NCBI GenBank assembly: GCA_032158295.1
Contig: CM063258.1
Span: forward strand, 1,756,001 to 1,820,000
Reading direction: 5' to 3'
Length of the DNA: 64,000 bases
Source of the DNA: Pycnopodia helianthoides
Taxonomy: Eukaryota; Echinodermata; Asteroidea; Forcipulatida; Asteriidae
Part shown: in pieces, positions 47,201 to 57,054 of the stretch
How the letters are laid out: every line of letters begins with the position of its first letter
Numbering within the stretch: position 1 is the stretch's first letter
Notes under the pieces: generated by a model
Told to the model about the DNA's origin: nothing
The model's input: the letters and a program-made list of their open reading frames with translations, nothing else
The model's database searches: none
Made by a program: the position numbers and the translations under genes

Positions 47201-50200
47201 AAAACAGCAAACTTCATGTTGCAGTAAGATGCGTTCAAAAATAGATATAATTTGCGGTTGAACAAAGATAAATTGACTGGAGCGGGATTTGAACCAATGA
47301 CCTCCGGATTGGTGTGCCGGCACTCTACCTACAGAGCTATCGAGCCCTATGTTAGATGTCTCCCTATTTTATAAATATCTTTGTTTGGGGGTGCCAGTCA
47401 CAATCGTTAACTGCCGTGTAGCCAGTGATCACATCCAAGTTAACGATATAACCAGGGAAGCCACAACAAAGGGTACACCTCAAGGGGATGCAACTTTTTC
47501 ATTTTAAGTATCAAGTATATATAAACCACAATGGAAACTGACTGGGTAAATTTGTTAGTTTACCTTTTGATACAAATATAAATATAAAATATTAATAGGA
47601 GAGTCACCAAAATGAAATAGTATTTTAAAAGTTGTGGCGTCCAATTGGACAGCAGTTATACGTAACTTGGGAAATTGGGTGTAACTGATGTAGAGTTTTC
47701 TATAATTTTTTGTCATCGACTAGCCAGCAGGACTGGTGTAGTTTGATGTTTCACTGGTCCGTCAGCATTTTCACTGACTGATATCTCAAGGTTTTCTTTT
47801 AACATTGTCATTTGTAAGGGACTTGAAACCAAATGAATTTGTGCAGGCTAGTGGTTTACATGTTGCTTTGGGAAGCAATGAACTAGCCAGTTGGTCCTCT
47901 TGGTCATCAACAGCTGCGTCTAGACGGAGTGGTCGAGTTTGGGTTTTATTTCTTTGGGTTCTATTTCTGTGATTGAAACACGGTTCTTCTTCTGTAATTT
48001 TTATTCAGATAAAAGCTATCAAGAGAAAGGACACTTTCACAAATGAAGCAGTTCAGGTAAGAAGTGGTTAATGGGTGCAGAAGAGACTCATGTTTTTGTG
48101 GGTTTTTTTTATATATTGAATTTCACATGGTAATCAGCATCCAAATTTAAGTGATGTTTGAAGCTTTGCGTGGTGTGGAAAATAAAAAGTAATTAAAACT
48201 AGTAAACTTAAAGGTACAACCATTTGTTAGTCTCTTTTGGGAAGAGCATTAGCTCTGAAAAGAGCCGGTGTGGTCATCGGGCCAAGTTTAGAATTGGTGT
48301 TTAATTGCCTGTAGTAGTTTTTACTTGACAATGTAGGCTGGGCTAGTGTTAAGGGTGGGCCCGGGGCAGGATCTGAGCTCAATTTCATAGAGCTGCTTAA
48401 GCACAAACAGTAGCTAAAAACAACAAAATTATGCTTACCAGAATAAGGTTACCAGCCAAAATACCATGTAATGTGTACAATCTATGACTGGTATCCTGCT
48501 TTTTTTTTGCTCGGTAGAAAAGTTTTTACCAATATTTTGTGCTTAAGCAGCTCTACGAAATTGGGCCCTCGGTGGATCTGACAAAGGGATATGACAAAAT
48601 CAACAACTGTTTGGAAGTGAAGTGGGGATGGGTTTCCTCTTGCAACCTTACTGAGGAGTGATCAGGTCCCAATTTTATAGAGCTGCTTCAGCAGAAAATA
48701 TTGCTTAACAATTATCTGCTAAGCAGAAATGAGCAGGAAACCAGTCACAAATCGTACATGCGACATGGTATTTTGGCTGGTAACCTTATTCTTGTAAGCT
48801 TAACTTTGTTGTGCTTAGCTATATTTTGTGCTTAAGCAGCTCTATGAGGTCCCAATTTCATAGAGCTGCTTAAACAGGAAACTTTCCTGAACATTTTTCT
48901 GCTAACCGAAAGTGAGCAGGATACCAGTCGCAGATGATAAGTGGTAACCTTACTCTGGTAAGCAAACTTTTGCTCTATGAAATCGGGTCATGGGAGTAAA
49001 TCTAAGGAGGTATGATTGTCTGAGGGGGGTAACTGAACATAGAACTTGCCCTTGGAGTGAGATCAGAGGGCCGTCATCTTTTAAATTTGAGAAGGTTAAA
49101 GGTATTTCACAGGATTGGTAAAGTCATTTAGCCTTCAAGAAAGACTCTGCTAGAGTCAAAACATCAGGCCACTAATTGTCTTTTTGCATGTAATTAAAAT
49201 TGATTTACAGTTGAGATAAATCTTAACTCTTGTGAAATTGAGCGCTGGACAACTGAGCAGTATGGTTGGGAAACAAAAGGGAGCAGAATTTGTTTCTCAG
49301 TCTTTGGGAAAAGCTAAATGGCTTCCCATTCGGTGGGATTTGCAGGGATTATGCTCTTGACAGTGCCTTAAAAACCTACTCCTAACAGGTCCCAGGAACT
49401 AGGCTAAACAAGGCGCCGATCTTTGGCAAGGCGTCTGTTCCCTCTAAGGTTCCTGTGTTAGGTGTGAAACCAGCTCTCATCAAAGCATCCAATACTAGTA
49501 AGACTCCAGTTTTGGTCAACGCATCCAATACTAGTAAGACTCCAGTTTTGGTCAACGCATCCAATACTAGTAAGACTCCAGTTTTGGTCAACGCATCCAA
49601 TACTAGTAAGACTCATGTTTTGAACAAAGCATCCAATTCGAGTAAGACTCCTGTTCCCGGCAAAGCATCCTTCCCGACCAAGAAACTGGTACCCAGCAGG
49701 GCAACCACCTCCACCAGTTCATCGACACTGACCAAAGAGCTTTCCTCTGATATGACTGAGGACACAGCACCACAGAACATCTCAGGTAAATAAAGATCTG
49801 AATTTAATTCATTGCCAGAATCCAATTAGAACATTTACCATTAAAGGGACACACCAGCTTCGTTGGGCTACAAAATATACTAAAACATGACTCCAAAGGT
49901 CTTCCAGGAATGGAGACGAACGGTTCCTAAAAGAAACCATTAAATTTTGCCATTTTCATGCATTAAAAAAACAAACAAAGGTCATGTGGTTTAATAAAAA
50001 TGCTGTTCGGATAAATCACTTGATCTTCGGAGTTGGTTTTACTTCAAGCCATATAAAAGTAAGTTACTGAACCAAATTTAAAGCTTTTTTTAAACAATTA
50101 TTCATGAGTATTTGACAAAAAAGACTATGTTTTCAGATTATGGATACAAGTTGTAAATAATGATGAAAAATGACATGAGATTCGCATTCAGAGAGTCCGT

Positions 50201-53200
50201 GCATCAAAATGATTGTTTTGTCACAAATAAGTCTGTTCATTCTCGTGTGAACACAATTTCCTTTTTGATTGGAAATTTTTTTTAATGAATTTCAGCAAAG
50301 ATCACTTGTTTCTGTTTTCGTTGAAAGCTGTTCTTAAATGCAGGCTTTTGTGCACGCTCATTATGTTCTTAATTTGATTGAGCAAGACCCTAATAAGTAC
50401 TGAGTTTTGGGGAAAATTTTATTTGCACACCTGAAACCCCACCAAGTAATTATGCCTGTGGATTTGTTTTCACAGAACTTGGAAAGTACTGAGTATACAG
50501 TTTTTACATACATCTGTGTAAGGGTAAAACCAAATAATATTCTTATCTCCTTTGCAAACTTAACATCTGCTAAAATATAGACTCAAACTGCCTCTAGCTA
50601 CGGGCAATCTCGGTGGTCTAGTGGTAAGACATCTGCTCTAAATGGCCAAGGTAATGGTTCAAAACCTCACCCAAGTAATTATGCCTGTGGATTTGTTTTC
50701 ACAGAACTTGGGAAAGTACTGAGTATACAGTTTTTACATACATCTGTGTAAGGGTAAAACCAAATAATATTCTTTTCTCCTTTGCAAACTTAACATCTGC
50801 TAAAATATAGGACTCAAACTGCCTCTAGCTACCGGGCAATCTCGGTGGTCTAGTGGTAAGACATCTGCTCTATAATGGCCAAGGTAATGGGTTCAAAACC
50901 CCACCCTAGTAACATGCCTAAGGATTTTTTTACACAGAACTCAGGGCAGTACTGATTATACAGTGCTTTACACACAACGGTAAAAGAGTAAAACCAAATA
51001 GTAACAAAATTATGCTTCCCAGAATACAGTTACCAGCCAAACATGTCACATGTACCATCTGGTGATTTGCTCATTTTTTTTTTAGTAGAAAATTGTTAAG
51101 CAATGTTTAATCCATGAACATGGACCCTATCAATCAATCAATCATCAGGCATTTGTAGAGCGCCATCAATCTAGTTGCCTAATCCGAGGCGCAATAGCAA
51201 AGTGAAGGAGAAGTTTAAGACAAAAGAAATAACAGAGTTTCATGTGGAATTGACAAGTGCAATGGACTAAATGTAATCAGATTCAAAGAGATGAGTCTTA
51301 AGCTGGCTTTTGAAGATCTGTAAGGAGTCAAGTGTACAGAGTTGATAGGGCAGATCATTCCATAGCTTTGGTGCACATGAGCCAAAGCTTCCATCACCTG
51401 ATGAAGAATGAGATCTAGGAATGTTCAACAGTAAAGGAATATTCAACAGTAAAGGAATGTTCAACAGTAAAGGAATGTTCAACAGTAAAGAGGATTATTG
51501 TTAATCTTTTACATGACAGGATTACAGAGTGAAAGGAAATCTATCAAGGTGACATTGAAGAAGGACTGGAAAGTGAAAGAGGCGAACAAAGAACTTATTG
51601 GTAAGTCTCGACTCCTGACTTCACGCTATAACAATCAGTGCCAAAACTAGGGTCAAAGTTTAGAGTGCACAATTTTCTCTAGGGGGCACACCTGGGGTCG
51701 ATTTCACAAAACTCTTCCTAACTTAGGACTAGTCCTAGGCAATGCTAAGAGATAGGACTAGTCTTAAGTTAAGACCAGTTACTGGTCCTAACTTCAGATA
51801 AGACTAGTCTTATCTCTTTGTGAAATCGGCCCATGTCAATTAAAATTGTAGTTTCATAAACAAACCCTTTTCTGCACTCTCTTTTTTTTATTTTATTATT
51901 TTTTGTCGGACAATCCGCCATGGAGGTAAAAACAAATACATTGTCTGTAAATATGAAAATTGTTTTAAAAACACTAAAGATACACTTGTCGTAAAAATAT
52001 TAATCTTTTGATTTATTTCATTGATTTGTTTGTAATAATCTTTCTCCTCTTTAGGTCTAGACCTTGTAATTCCTGTGACTGGGTTCTTTTGCCGATGTTG
52101 CTCCAAGTTCTACAACAATAAATACATGGCGGAACGCAATCACTGCTTGACGCCAGAGCACAAGCAGAAAGCACTGGTGAGTCCTCATAAATAAGCGGAA
52201 CTTTTTTTGTTGTTTTCATTTCAAGAGAAAGGGCAACAGAAGTTTGTCAGAAGCATCCACAGAATTTTCTGTACAGTTTTCTCCCCAGTACATGTATATA
52301 TTTTGTGAAATACATAAAGTATTTAACAAGCCATGGTTGGGACATATTTGCGTGGGAAGGGTTTTGTTTAAAGGCACTGGACACTATTGGTAATCACTCA
52401 AAATAATTGTTAGCACAAAAACTTACTTGGTCACGAGCAATGGAGAGCTGTTGATAGTATAAAACATTGTGAGAAATGGCTCCCTCTGAAGTAACCTAGT
52501 TTTTGAGAAAGAAGTAATTTCTCAGTAAAATATTTGAATTGATTTTGAGACCTCACGCGTGAGGTCTCGAAATCGAAATCAAGCATCTGAAAGCACACAA
52601 CTTTGTGTGACAACATGGACAAGGGTGTTTTTTCTTCCATTGTTATCTTGCAACTTCGACGACCAATTGAGTTCAAATTTTCACAGGTTTGTTATTTTGT
52701 GCATATGTTGAGATACACCAAGTGAGAAGAATGGTCTTTGACAATTACCAAAGGTGTCCAGTGTCTTTAAACCCTTCACACTAGTAGCATTTTTCTCCAT
52801 GGTAGTATGTCACCCTGGCCCAACTTTATAGAGCTGCTTAGCCAGTCACAGATGGTACATGTTGAATGGTATTTTGGCTGGTAACCTTAATTTGGTAAGC
52901 ATAATGTTATGGTGCTTTGCAAATTTTTCTGCTTAAAGCAGCTATTTGCAATTGGGCCCATCGTGAGATTGATCAGGATTTTGTCCTGATTTCAGGATTT
53001 TTCATTGACCTCACAGATTTTCTTTAAAGAGGCAAACTTGCCAACACAGAGATGTAAACTCAGTCCTTGTTGTGATTAACCCTTCAAATTTATATTTGAA
53101 ATGATGCAGAGAATCTTTAAGACTTTAAAATGTAACATCCTTTAAATCCATTGGGATACATCTCCACACCACAAGGGAAATGTTATCAAATTTTCAGGGC

Positions 53201-55094
53201 TTTACATTCTCATACAATCTCATTCAACTTTATCATTTATTTCACATTACATTTCTATGAAATAATAAAAACCAGATTAGCCAACGGCGGGCACAAACTC
53301 ATTCATTCCAAAATCAAAGAAAAATTAGTGTTTTTCCAGATCAAAATACCACAACAGTTTTTGGAAGAAAAGTATCATACTGATGATAACGTGACTTCAA
53401 TCATTTCTTAAAGTTCACAAATTCTGCTTTATACACAGGCCTGGTTTAAGTCCCATGGTACAGCTAATCCACAGAAGAAACATGCAGCAAGCAGTGAAAG
53501 AGAAGCAAAGAGTACACCTCTGAAACCAGTCTGCCCACCAACCAAACCCGATCAGTCAGAAGCCATCATTATCATCGATGATGATGAAGACAGTGATGAT
53601 GTCAACGGGACATTGAAGGAGAAACAGGAGCCTCCCCAACGCAAGGTGGACATGGTTACTAGTGAGCCCCAGATAACCACCCAGGCTGGCCTTGGTGGCG
53701 AAGCAGAAGTTAACACTAAATTAACTGATTCTAAGTTGACTCCTGGAGCCGTGAACTCTGAGGAGGACAATGAACAGGTGCCAGACCCTTCTAGAAAGAA
53801 CATTGAAAGTTCCCAAATTCCAGACGTCCATGTTAAGGAGCAACACCAACTAACTAATATACCTGTTGAAGAGAAGCTTTGTGCTGTCCAGGAAAAGCAT
53901 AAACCCACCAAGGACAGCGATCTGGAGGATGGAGAAATAGTCTCTGAAGGAGATCTGTCTGCTATTGAGCAGAGCGAAGCATCCGTGGAAAAGATGGAAG
54001 CAGAGAGCGCCGAACGACACAGAGTTAAGACGGCAGATCTACCTATCAGGATTAAAAGTGGAGCTGTAGACCAGACCTCAGAAGGGATTGTAGATCCACC
54101 TTCCACTGAGATGGAAGTTAAGGCTACTGATCCAATTGTCCAAGAGAGTATAGAGCCGTCCTCAGAAATTATGGAAGTCATGGCTGAAGACCGAGTCATG
54201 GCTGAAGACCAAGTCATGGCTGAAGACCAAGTCATGGCTGAAGACCAAGCCATGGCTGAAGACCAAGTCATGGCTGAAGACCAAGTCATGGCTGAAGACC
54301 AAGCCATGGCTGAAGACCAAGTCATGGCTGAAGACCAAGCCATAGAAGAAACCGAAGAACCGTTAACCAGTAATGGTATAGATCAAAATGTGAAAGAGAA
54401 TGTAGAGTCAGACACAACGGAGACGGACAATCCTGCTGCAGATCTTTTTGTAGAAGTAGCAGACACACCTACTAGTGAGGTGGACAACATGGATACCTAC
54501 CAATCCGTTGATATTCTTGAAGAGCCATCAATTAGAGAGACGGAAAAAGCATCTTATGCCCCAAACAGTGACAAGAATACAGAGCCACCTAACATGGAAT
54601 TTGAATCAGGATCCACAGATCTAACTGTGGCAAGTAACGCTGAGCCATCATCTGTGGAGACTGAAATGGCACAAGCTGAAGGAAACCTTCCAAGTGGTGG
54701 AGTTTCTGATCCGAAAGAAATCGAGCAAGCAGAAGTAGACGTTGCTGAAACCCCTTTAACTGCTGACAAAGACATTGAGTTGAATGAGGAAGACTTATAT
54801 GCCGATCTCGTAGAGCACGCCCCTGAAGCAGAAATAGAGGAGAGCTTAGGGTCCAGAGAGGAACAGGGAAACGAAGAGGAGGAGGAAATGGATGATGAAG
54901 AAGATGACGAGGACACAAAGTTCTTCATCGATGAGGGCACTTGGGAGGTGCGGTCTGAGGAAGACGGCAGCAACGAGGAGCTATTCGATGAGGATGGGTT
55001 GCTGGAGGAAGACGATGATGACTTGATAGTTATTGTAAATGAAGAGGTAACTAACATGAGTGGAGAAGAACAAGATATTGAACCACCGTCTTAA
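40786..55094 (+). CDS. Matrin-type zinc-finger nuclear protein, CIZ1/ZNF638-like (10 exons)
   Basis: Predicted nuclear nucleic-acid-binding protein of about 1650 residues. Exons: 40786-41292, 42392-44091, 45553-45654, 46227-46466, 47125-47223, 48009-48056, 49389-49785, 51520-51600, 52055-52176 and 53439-55094. All internal borders are AG/GT and phases agree, except that exon 2 is one base short. Order: helical N-terminus; Arg/Ser- and Gly-rich region; three closely spaced CxxC..Hx5H fingers; linker with 12-residue repeats; a fourth finger in the matrin form (GLDLVIPVTGFFCRCCSKFY); then a 551-residue Glu/Asp-rich tail with MAEDQV repeats. The fourth finger and acidic context resemble human CIZ1 and ZNF638. 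Exon 2 has an in-frame TGA (42551-42553) and a frame change near the A5 run at 43175-43179; these may be errors or real lesions. ATG at 40786 has a good context (AACATGG). Confidence 0.8.
41529..41749. mobile_element. TTAACCCTC element, copy 2
   Basis: TTAA at both ends; TIR TTAACCCTC / GAGGGTTAA. In intron 1 of the zinc-finger gene. The TTAA target and CCCT start resemble piggyBac-type non-autonomous elements. Confidence 0.85.
41750..42391. other. Intron 1 remainder
   Basis: Intronic, no further feature; ends in the pyrimidine tract and A-run acceptor. Confidence 0.5.
42392..44091 (+). CDS. CIZ1/ZNF638-like exon 2, RS/RG-rich, with TGA and frameshift
   Basis: The acceptor is a pyrimidine tract then A14-G at 42390-42391. 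It starts NFNEGQGFQGNWIQGG and continues in the same frame to TGA at 42551. That frame then reopens as KGEDLLTTKNKRDPTEKLNR and a strongly RS/RD/DR-rich stretch (RRSSSREDSYGKRSSDREDY and so on). Past 43179 the protein-like frame changes by one base, giving PSRRYSPERDYPDQRFGDGE and, later, VFNPDMSRVRYREDELPINP, to NSIGSQ. The donor is CAG|GTTAGT. The length of 1700 is one short of a multiple of 3, which fits loss of one base. Confidence 0.75.
44144..44537 (+). mobile_element. TTAA-flanked palindromic element, type 1, copy 4
   Basis: TTAA at both ends; the TIR has a CC change at 44159. In intron 2 of the zinc-finger gene. Confidence 0.95.
44904..45257 (+). mobile_element. Full-length tRNA-derived SINE
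   Basis: The head GGTGTCGTGGCCGAGC has an A box, a perfect B box GGTTCGAATCC, and an acceptor-like CATGACACC that nearly pairs with the 5' end. The body includes GAGCAAGACACTTTACTATA, and it ends GAAGCGCTTTGAGAC, GCGCTATATAAA and (ATT)n. Orientation plus, in intron 2. Confidence 0.88.
45553..45654 (+). CDS. CIZ1/ZNF638-like exon 3, first half of zinc finger 1
   Basis: 34 codons: CDTLETLELQGFLYHRVMTL then WTCYICHTALKNGG. It carries the CxxC of finger 1; the two histidines are in the next exon. Acceptor TTTCCCCAG, donor GTAAGT. Confidence 0.82.
46227..46466 (+). CDS. CIZ1/ZNF638-like exon 4, end of finger 1 and finger 2
   Basis: 80 codons. AYKIHLGSKNHLKTF gives the Hx5H of finger 1; YFCCECGEGYACTVLEHRKT ERH is finger 2. 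Acceptor ACGTTTCAG, donor CTG|GTAGGT. Confidence 0.87.
46855..46955 (-). mobile_element. tRNA-derived SINE fragment
   Basis: Minus strand: TTTTCTAGTGGTTAAGATAT (A box) and GGGTTTGAATCCCATCC (B box). Confidence 0.65.
47125..47223 (+). CDS. CIZ1/ZNF638-like exon 5, zinc finger 3
   Basis: 33 codons: TLEAYRKWCNICNIYCTDLK then ALVKHQNSKLHVA, a CxxC..Hx5H finger. Acceptor TTTGTAACAG, donor GCA|GTAAGA. Confidence 0.87.
47225..47355 (-). mobile_element. tRNA-derived SINE beside exon 5
   Basis: Minus-strand head GGGCTCGATAGCTCTGTAGG and B-box-like GGTTCAAATCC, then CTTTGTTCAACCGCAAATTA. Its tail reaches to within about 15 bp of the exon 5 donor. Confidence 0.7.
48009..48056 (+). CDS. CIZ1/ZNF638-like exon 6
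   Basis: A 16-codon exon, IKAIKRKDTFTNEAVQ. Acceptor TTTTTATTCAG, donor CAG|GTAAGA; phase 0 at both ends. Confidence 0.75.
48375..48568. mobile_element. Palindromic GGGCCC-type MITE
   Basis: Ends GAGCTCAATTTCATAGAGCT and AGCTCTACGAAATTGGGCCC. Confidence 0.88.
48665..48853. mobile_element. Palindromic GGGCCC-type MITE
   Basis: Left GGTCCCAATTTTATAGAGCT, right GCAGCTCTATGAGGTCCC; abuts the next copy. Confidence 0.85.
48847..48989. mobile_element. Palindromic GGGCCC-type MITE, internally deleted
   Basis: Left GGTCCCAATTTCATAGAGCT, right TGCTCTATGAAATCGGGTC; shares the GAGGTCCC boundary with the preceding copy. Confidence 0.82.
49389..49785 (+). CDS. CIZ1/ZNF638-like exon 7 with 12-residue repeats
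   Basis: Starts VPGTRLNKAPIFGKASVPSK; then tandem units like NASNTSKTPVLV (about 4 good and 2 poor copies, 36 bp each, at about 49484-49660); then Ser/Thr-rich sequence to NISG. Donor CAG|GTAAAT, phase 1. Confidence 0.8.
50439..51000 (+). mobile_element. Tandem SINE units (two full, one partial)
   Basis: The unit is about 230 bp: a tail with AATTATGCCTGTGGATTTGT and GAAAGTACTGAGTATACAGT, then a tRNA-like head with perfect A box TGGTCTAGTGG and a changed B box GGTTCAAAACC. Units start at about 50439, 50667 and 50905. The tRNA Asp/Glu-like head is not a functional gene. Confidence 0.8.
51140..51430 (-). mobile_element. Non-LTR retrotransposon C-terminal fragment
   Basis: The minus strand encodes SFGSCAPKLWNDLPYQLCTL then DSLQIFKSQLKTHLFESDYI, the conserved LINE C-terminus. 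A TCAATCAATCAATCA run sits at its 3' end (51131-51145). Confidence 0.75.
51419..51492. repeat. 18-bp tandem repeat
   Basis: GGAATGTTCAACAGTAAA repeats four times, about 25 bp before the exon 8 acceptor region. Confidence 0.85.
51520..51600 (+). CDS. CIZ1/ZNF638-like exon 8
   Basis: Encodes LQSERKSIKVTLKKDWKVKE ANKELI, lysine-rich. Acceptor CATGACAG, donor ATTG|GTAAGT; phase 1 in and out. Confidence 0.78.
51695..51832. mobile_element. 138-bp palindromic MITE
   Basis: Ends GGGTCGATTTCACAAA and TTTGTGAAATCGGCCC. The interior is repeated GACTAGTC-type words (AGGACTAGTCCTA, AGACTAGTCTTA). Confidence 0.88.
52055..52176 (+). CDS. CIZ1/ZNF638-like exon 9, matrin-type zinc finger 4
   Basis: Encodes GLDLVIPVTGFFCRCCSKFY then NNKYMAERNHCLTPEHKQKA L. 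CxxC and Hx5H are present, with the P.TGFFC lead-in typical of matrin/CIZ1/ZNF638 fingers. Acceptor CTCCTCTTTAG, donor CTG|GTGAGT. Confidence 0.9.
52368..52770 (+). mobile_element. TTAA-flanked palindromic element, type 2, copy 3
   Basis: Left TTAAAGGCACTGGACACTAT, right GGTGTCCAGTGTCTTTAA. The central palindrome at 52547-52568 has half-site GAGACCTCACG. Confidence 0.93.
52817..52959. mobile_element. Palindromic GGGCCC-type MITE, short
   Basis: Left GGCCCAACTTTATAGAGCTG, right GCAGCTATTTGCAATTGGGC. Confidence 0.75.
53439..55094 (+). CDS. CIZ1/ZNF638-like last exon, acidic tail
   Basis: 551 codons and TAA. Begins AWFKSHGTANPQKKHA; acidic throughout, with a hexapeptide array MAEDQV/MAEDQA (10 units, about 54178-54345) and very acidic runs such as EEEEMDDEEDDEDTKFFIDE near the end. 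Acceptor TTTATACACAG. The long antisense frame opposite is a shadow of the GAA/GAC codons. Confidence 0.85.
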   Translation, partial: AWFKSHGTANPQKKHAASSEREAKSTPLKPVCPPTKPDQSEAIIIIDDDEDSDDVNGTLKEKQEPPQRKVDMVTSEPQITTQAGLGGEAEVNTKLTDSKLTPGAVNSEEDNEQVPDPSRKNIESSQIPDVHVKEQHQLTNIPVEEKLCAVQEKHKPTKDSDLEDGEIVSEGDLSAIEQSEASVEKMEAESAERHRVKTADLPIRIKSGAVDQTSEGIVDPPSTEMEVKATDPIVQESIEPSSEIMEVMAEDRVMAEDQVMAEDQVMAEDQAMAEDQVMAEDQVMAEDQAMAEDQVMAEDQAIEETEEPLTSNGIDQNVKENVESDTTETDNPAADLFVEVADTPTSEVDNMDTYQSVDILEEPSIRETEKASYAPNSDKNTEPPNMEFESGSTDLTVASNAEPSSVETEMAQAEGNLPSGGVSDPKEIEQAEVDVAETPLTADKDIELNEEDLYADLVEHAPEAEIEESLGSREEQGNEEEEEMDDEEDDEDTKFFIDEGTWEVRSEEDGSNEELFDEDGLLEEDDDDLIVIVNEEVTNMSGEEQDIEPPS

Positions 55095-56397
55095 ATATCT
55101 CTTTGAGAATGAAGATGAGAATGAAGATGTTTGAAGCTTTGCCCATAGATGCCTGTTGTGTTTCAAGGAGATCTATTGTAGCCAGATTAATTCAACCTCT
55201 TGTGTCTTTTTAACGTGTTGGTCAGGGAAAGAACTGTCAATGTTTAAACCTGTATGCTTCATTCTTTTCGTTAAGTCATTCCATTTCAAATGCAACTTTT
55301 CAAACTTGACACAGATTTCAGTAAGATGTCACAGAAAACTTTGCTAGATACAGAAGGTACTAATATTACAAGTCCATTCTACAGAGAGTTTTGCAGGTTT
55401 TGATAAGCTATTTTATAATGTCAGAAAAAGCAAGTCCTGCAAAAAGAGACAATCAACTGTAGGGCAGTGTGTCTAACTTGACAATAATTTGGCAGTCAGG
55501 TGTGCGTGGAGTTTTCTTCCCTGCCTTTCACCTCTGTGGAAACCTGGTTCTGACCAGAGCCTTGCATATGGATTGGGTCTGTAGTTTTCCCCAGTTGTTT
55601 GGCTTGTGTGCAAAGCGCTCGCCTCTCACCAATGTGACCCTGGATCGTTACCCGGCTAAGGCCATAAATGTGAGTAGAGTTGTGCGTTGGTTATCTCCTA
55701 TGCCACGGGGTTTTTTCCTCTGGGCCCTGTGGATTTCCTCCCTCCGGAAAAATCTAACACTTTCGATCTCTGGCTGTGCTCCGTGGTCATATATGGGTTG
55801 ATGTGGCTGGCTGCCAAAGGCACCCTCGCATGCCTGCTTCTCGAACACGTTGTAGCTGCGTCCTTCGCAATTTAGCTTCTCAGCTACTTGTAAGGATGAT
55901 TAGCCTCCCAAATTATTTTTAATTTTGATTATACTCGCGTCACATCTATATTCAGACCCACATGCTACGGTGCAAGGCACTTTTGCGGGAACCTTTGCTT
56001 TATTATCAGAAATATGTAGTAATAATAATCTAGATTTCTTGGACTAAGTTCATAAAAGCTGATAAAAAGGGCAGAAAGTTTTGCCATTATTAAGCTCGAA
56101 CAGTTTCAACAGCTAAAATAGATTAGGATAGAATCAGCTGTAGTAATTGCCTAAAGTGCATAGTCGGCTCAGGACTGTAAGGTCGTTTCTGCAGTTTGTT
56201 CGGATTTCATAAAACTGTGTAGCTTTTGGTAAATGTAATTTATTGATCAAGATTGGTCTCCAAAGTAATTGTTGGCCAAAAGAAACATTGAGTTTATAAG
56301 AAAAACAATTTACTTGTAGATTTTGATGTATTTTGTTCAAACTTGTATGCATTTTTCACTTAACAAACCTTTGATCCTTCAGGATATGTAATTGCAC
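55095..56397. other. 3' flank of the zinc-finger gene
   Basis: Probably 3' UTR at first. The stretch 55600-55880 (GTGCAAAGCGCTCGCCTCTC and beyond) looks like an old tRNA-derived SINE. I see no clear poly(A) signal. Confidence 0.4.
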
Positions 56398-56791
56398 TTA
56401 AAGGAACATTACATAATTTGTTTTTGCTAACAAAACAGTTGCTGGCAGTGTAAGCACTTTATGTAATCCACCATATACCTAAACTGACATACCTGTAGAA
56501 GTTTGAGATCGATCGGCCATCTGGGTCACGAGAAAATAGTGAAAAACCGATTACACATTTGCATGAAATCATATAGATTCAACAAAATGAATAAAACGCT
56601 CACTGAGCGATAAACTCCAATCGGAAAATTAGTTTATTAATTTCTCATCAAAAATGGCTTTTCAGACAAAAATATTTCAAGGGATGTTTTCTATTATCAT
56701 CATCATTAGACTGTGTAAGTTTTGTGTAAATCTGTGACCAAAAAGTATATTTTACAAGTTTTTTCTTACCAATTCTGTAATGTTCCTTTAA
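56398..56791 (-). mobile_element. TTAA-flanked palindromic element, type 1, copy 5
   Basis: TTAA at both ends, opposite orientation, central CGCTCACTGAGCG. Confidence 0.95.
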
Positions 56792-57054
56792 CGACCTTAC
56801 AGCACTGAACCGACAATATGTTCGAGTGGTCTCCCACTACATACATTTATTTAGTACACAAATCAAAGTATTATCATTTCACCTTGATTGTTTAATCATA
56901 AAGTAAAATATACTCAAGCTTGTAAAAAAGGGGGCAAGGTCACCCAAAAGTGAATATTTGTTTCTCAAACTGTATACAAAAAGGTCTATGTGATAAACGC
57001 GTACATGTATTTAAGTTACAATAATTCAAGATAATTGAAGAGGAGCAATGACTT

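Noticed and set aside
53552..54343. 263-codon minus-strand ORF (AMTWSS repeats)
   Set aside because: Antisense shadow of the acidic zinc-finger exon, whose splice phases and composition support the plus strand.
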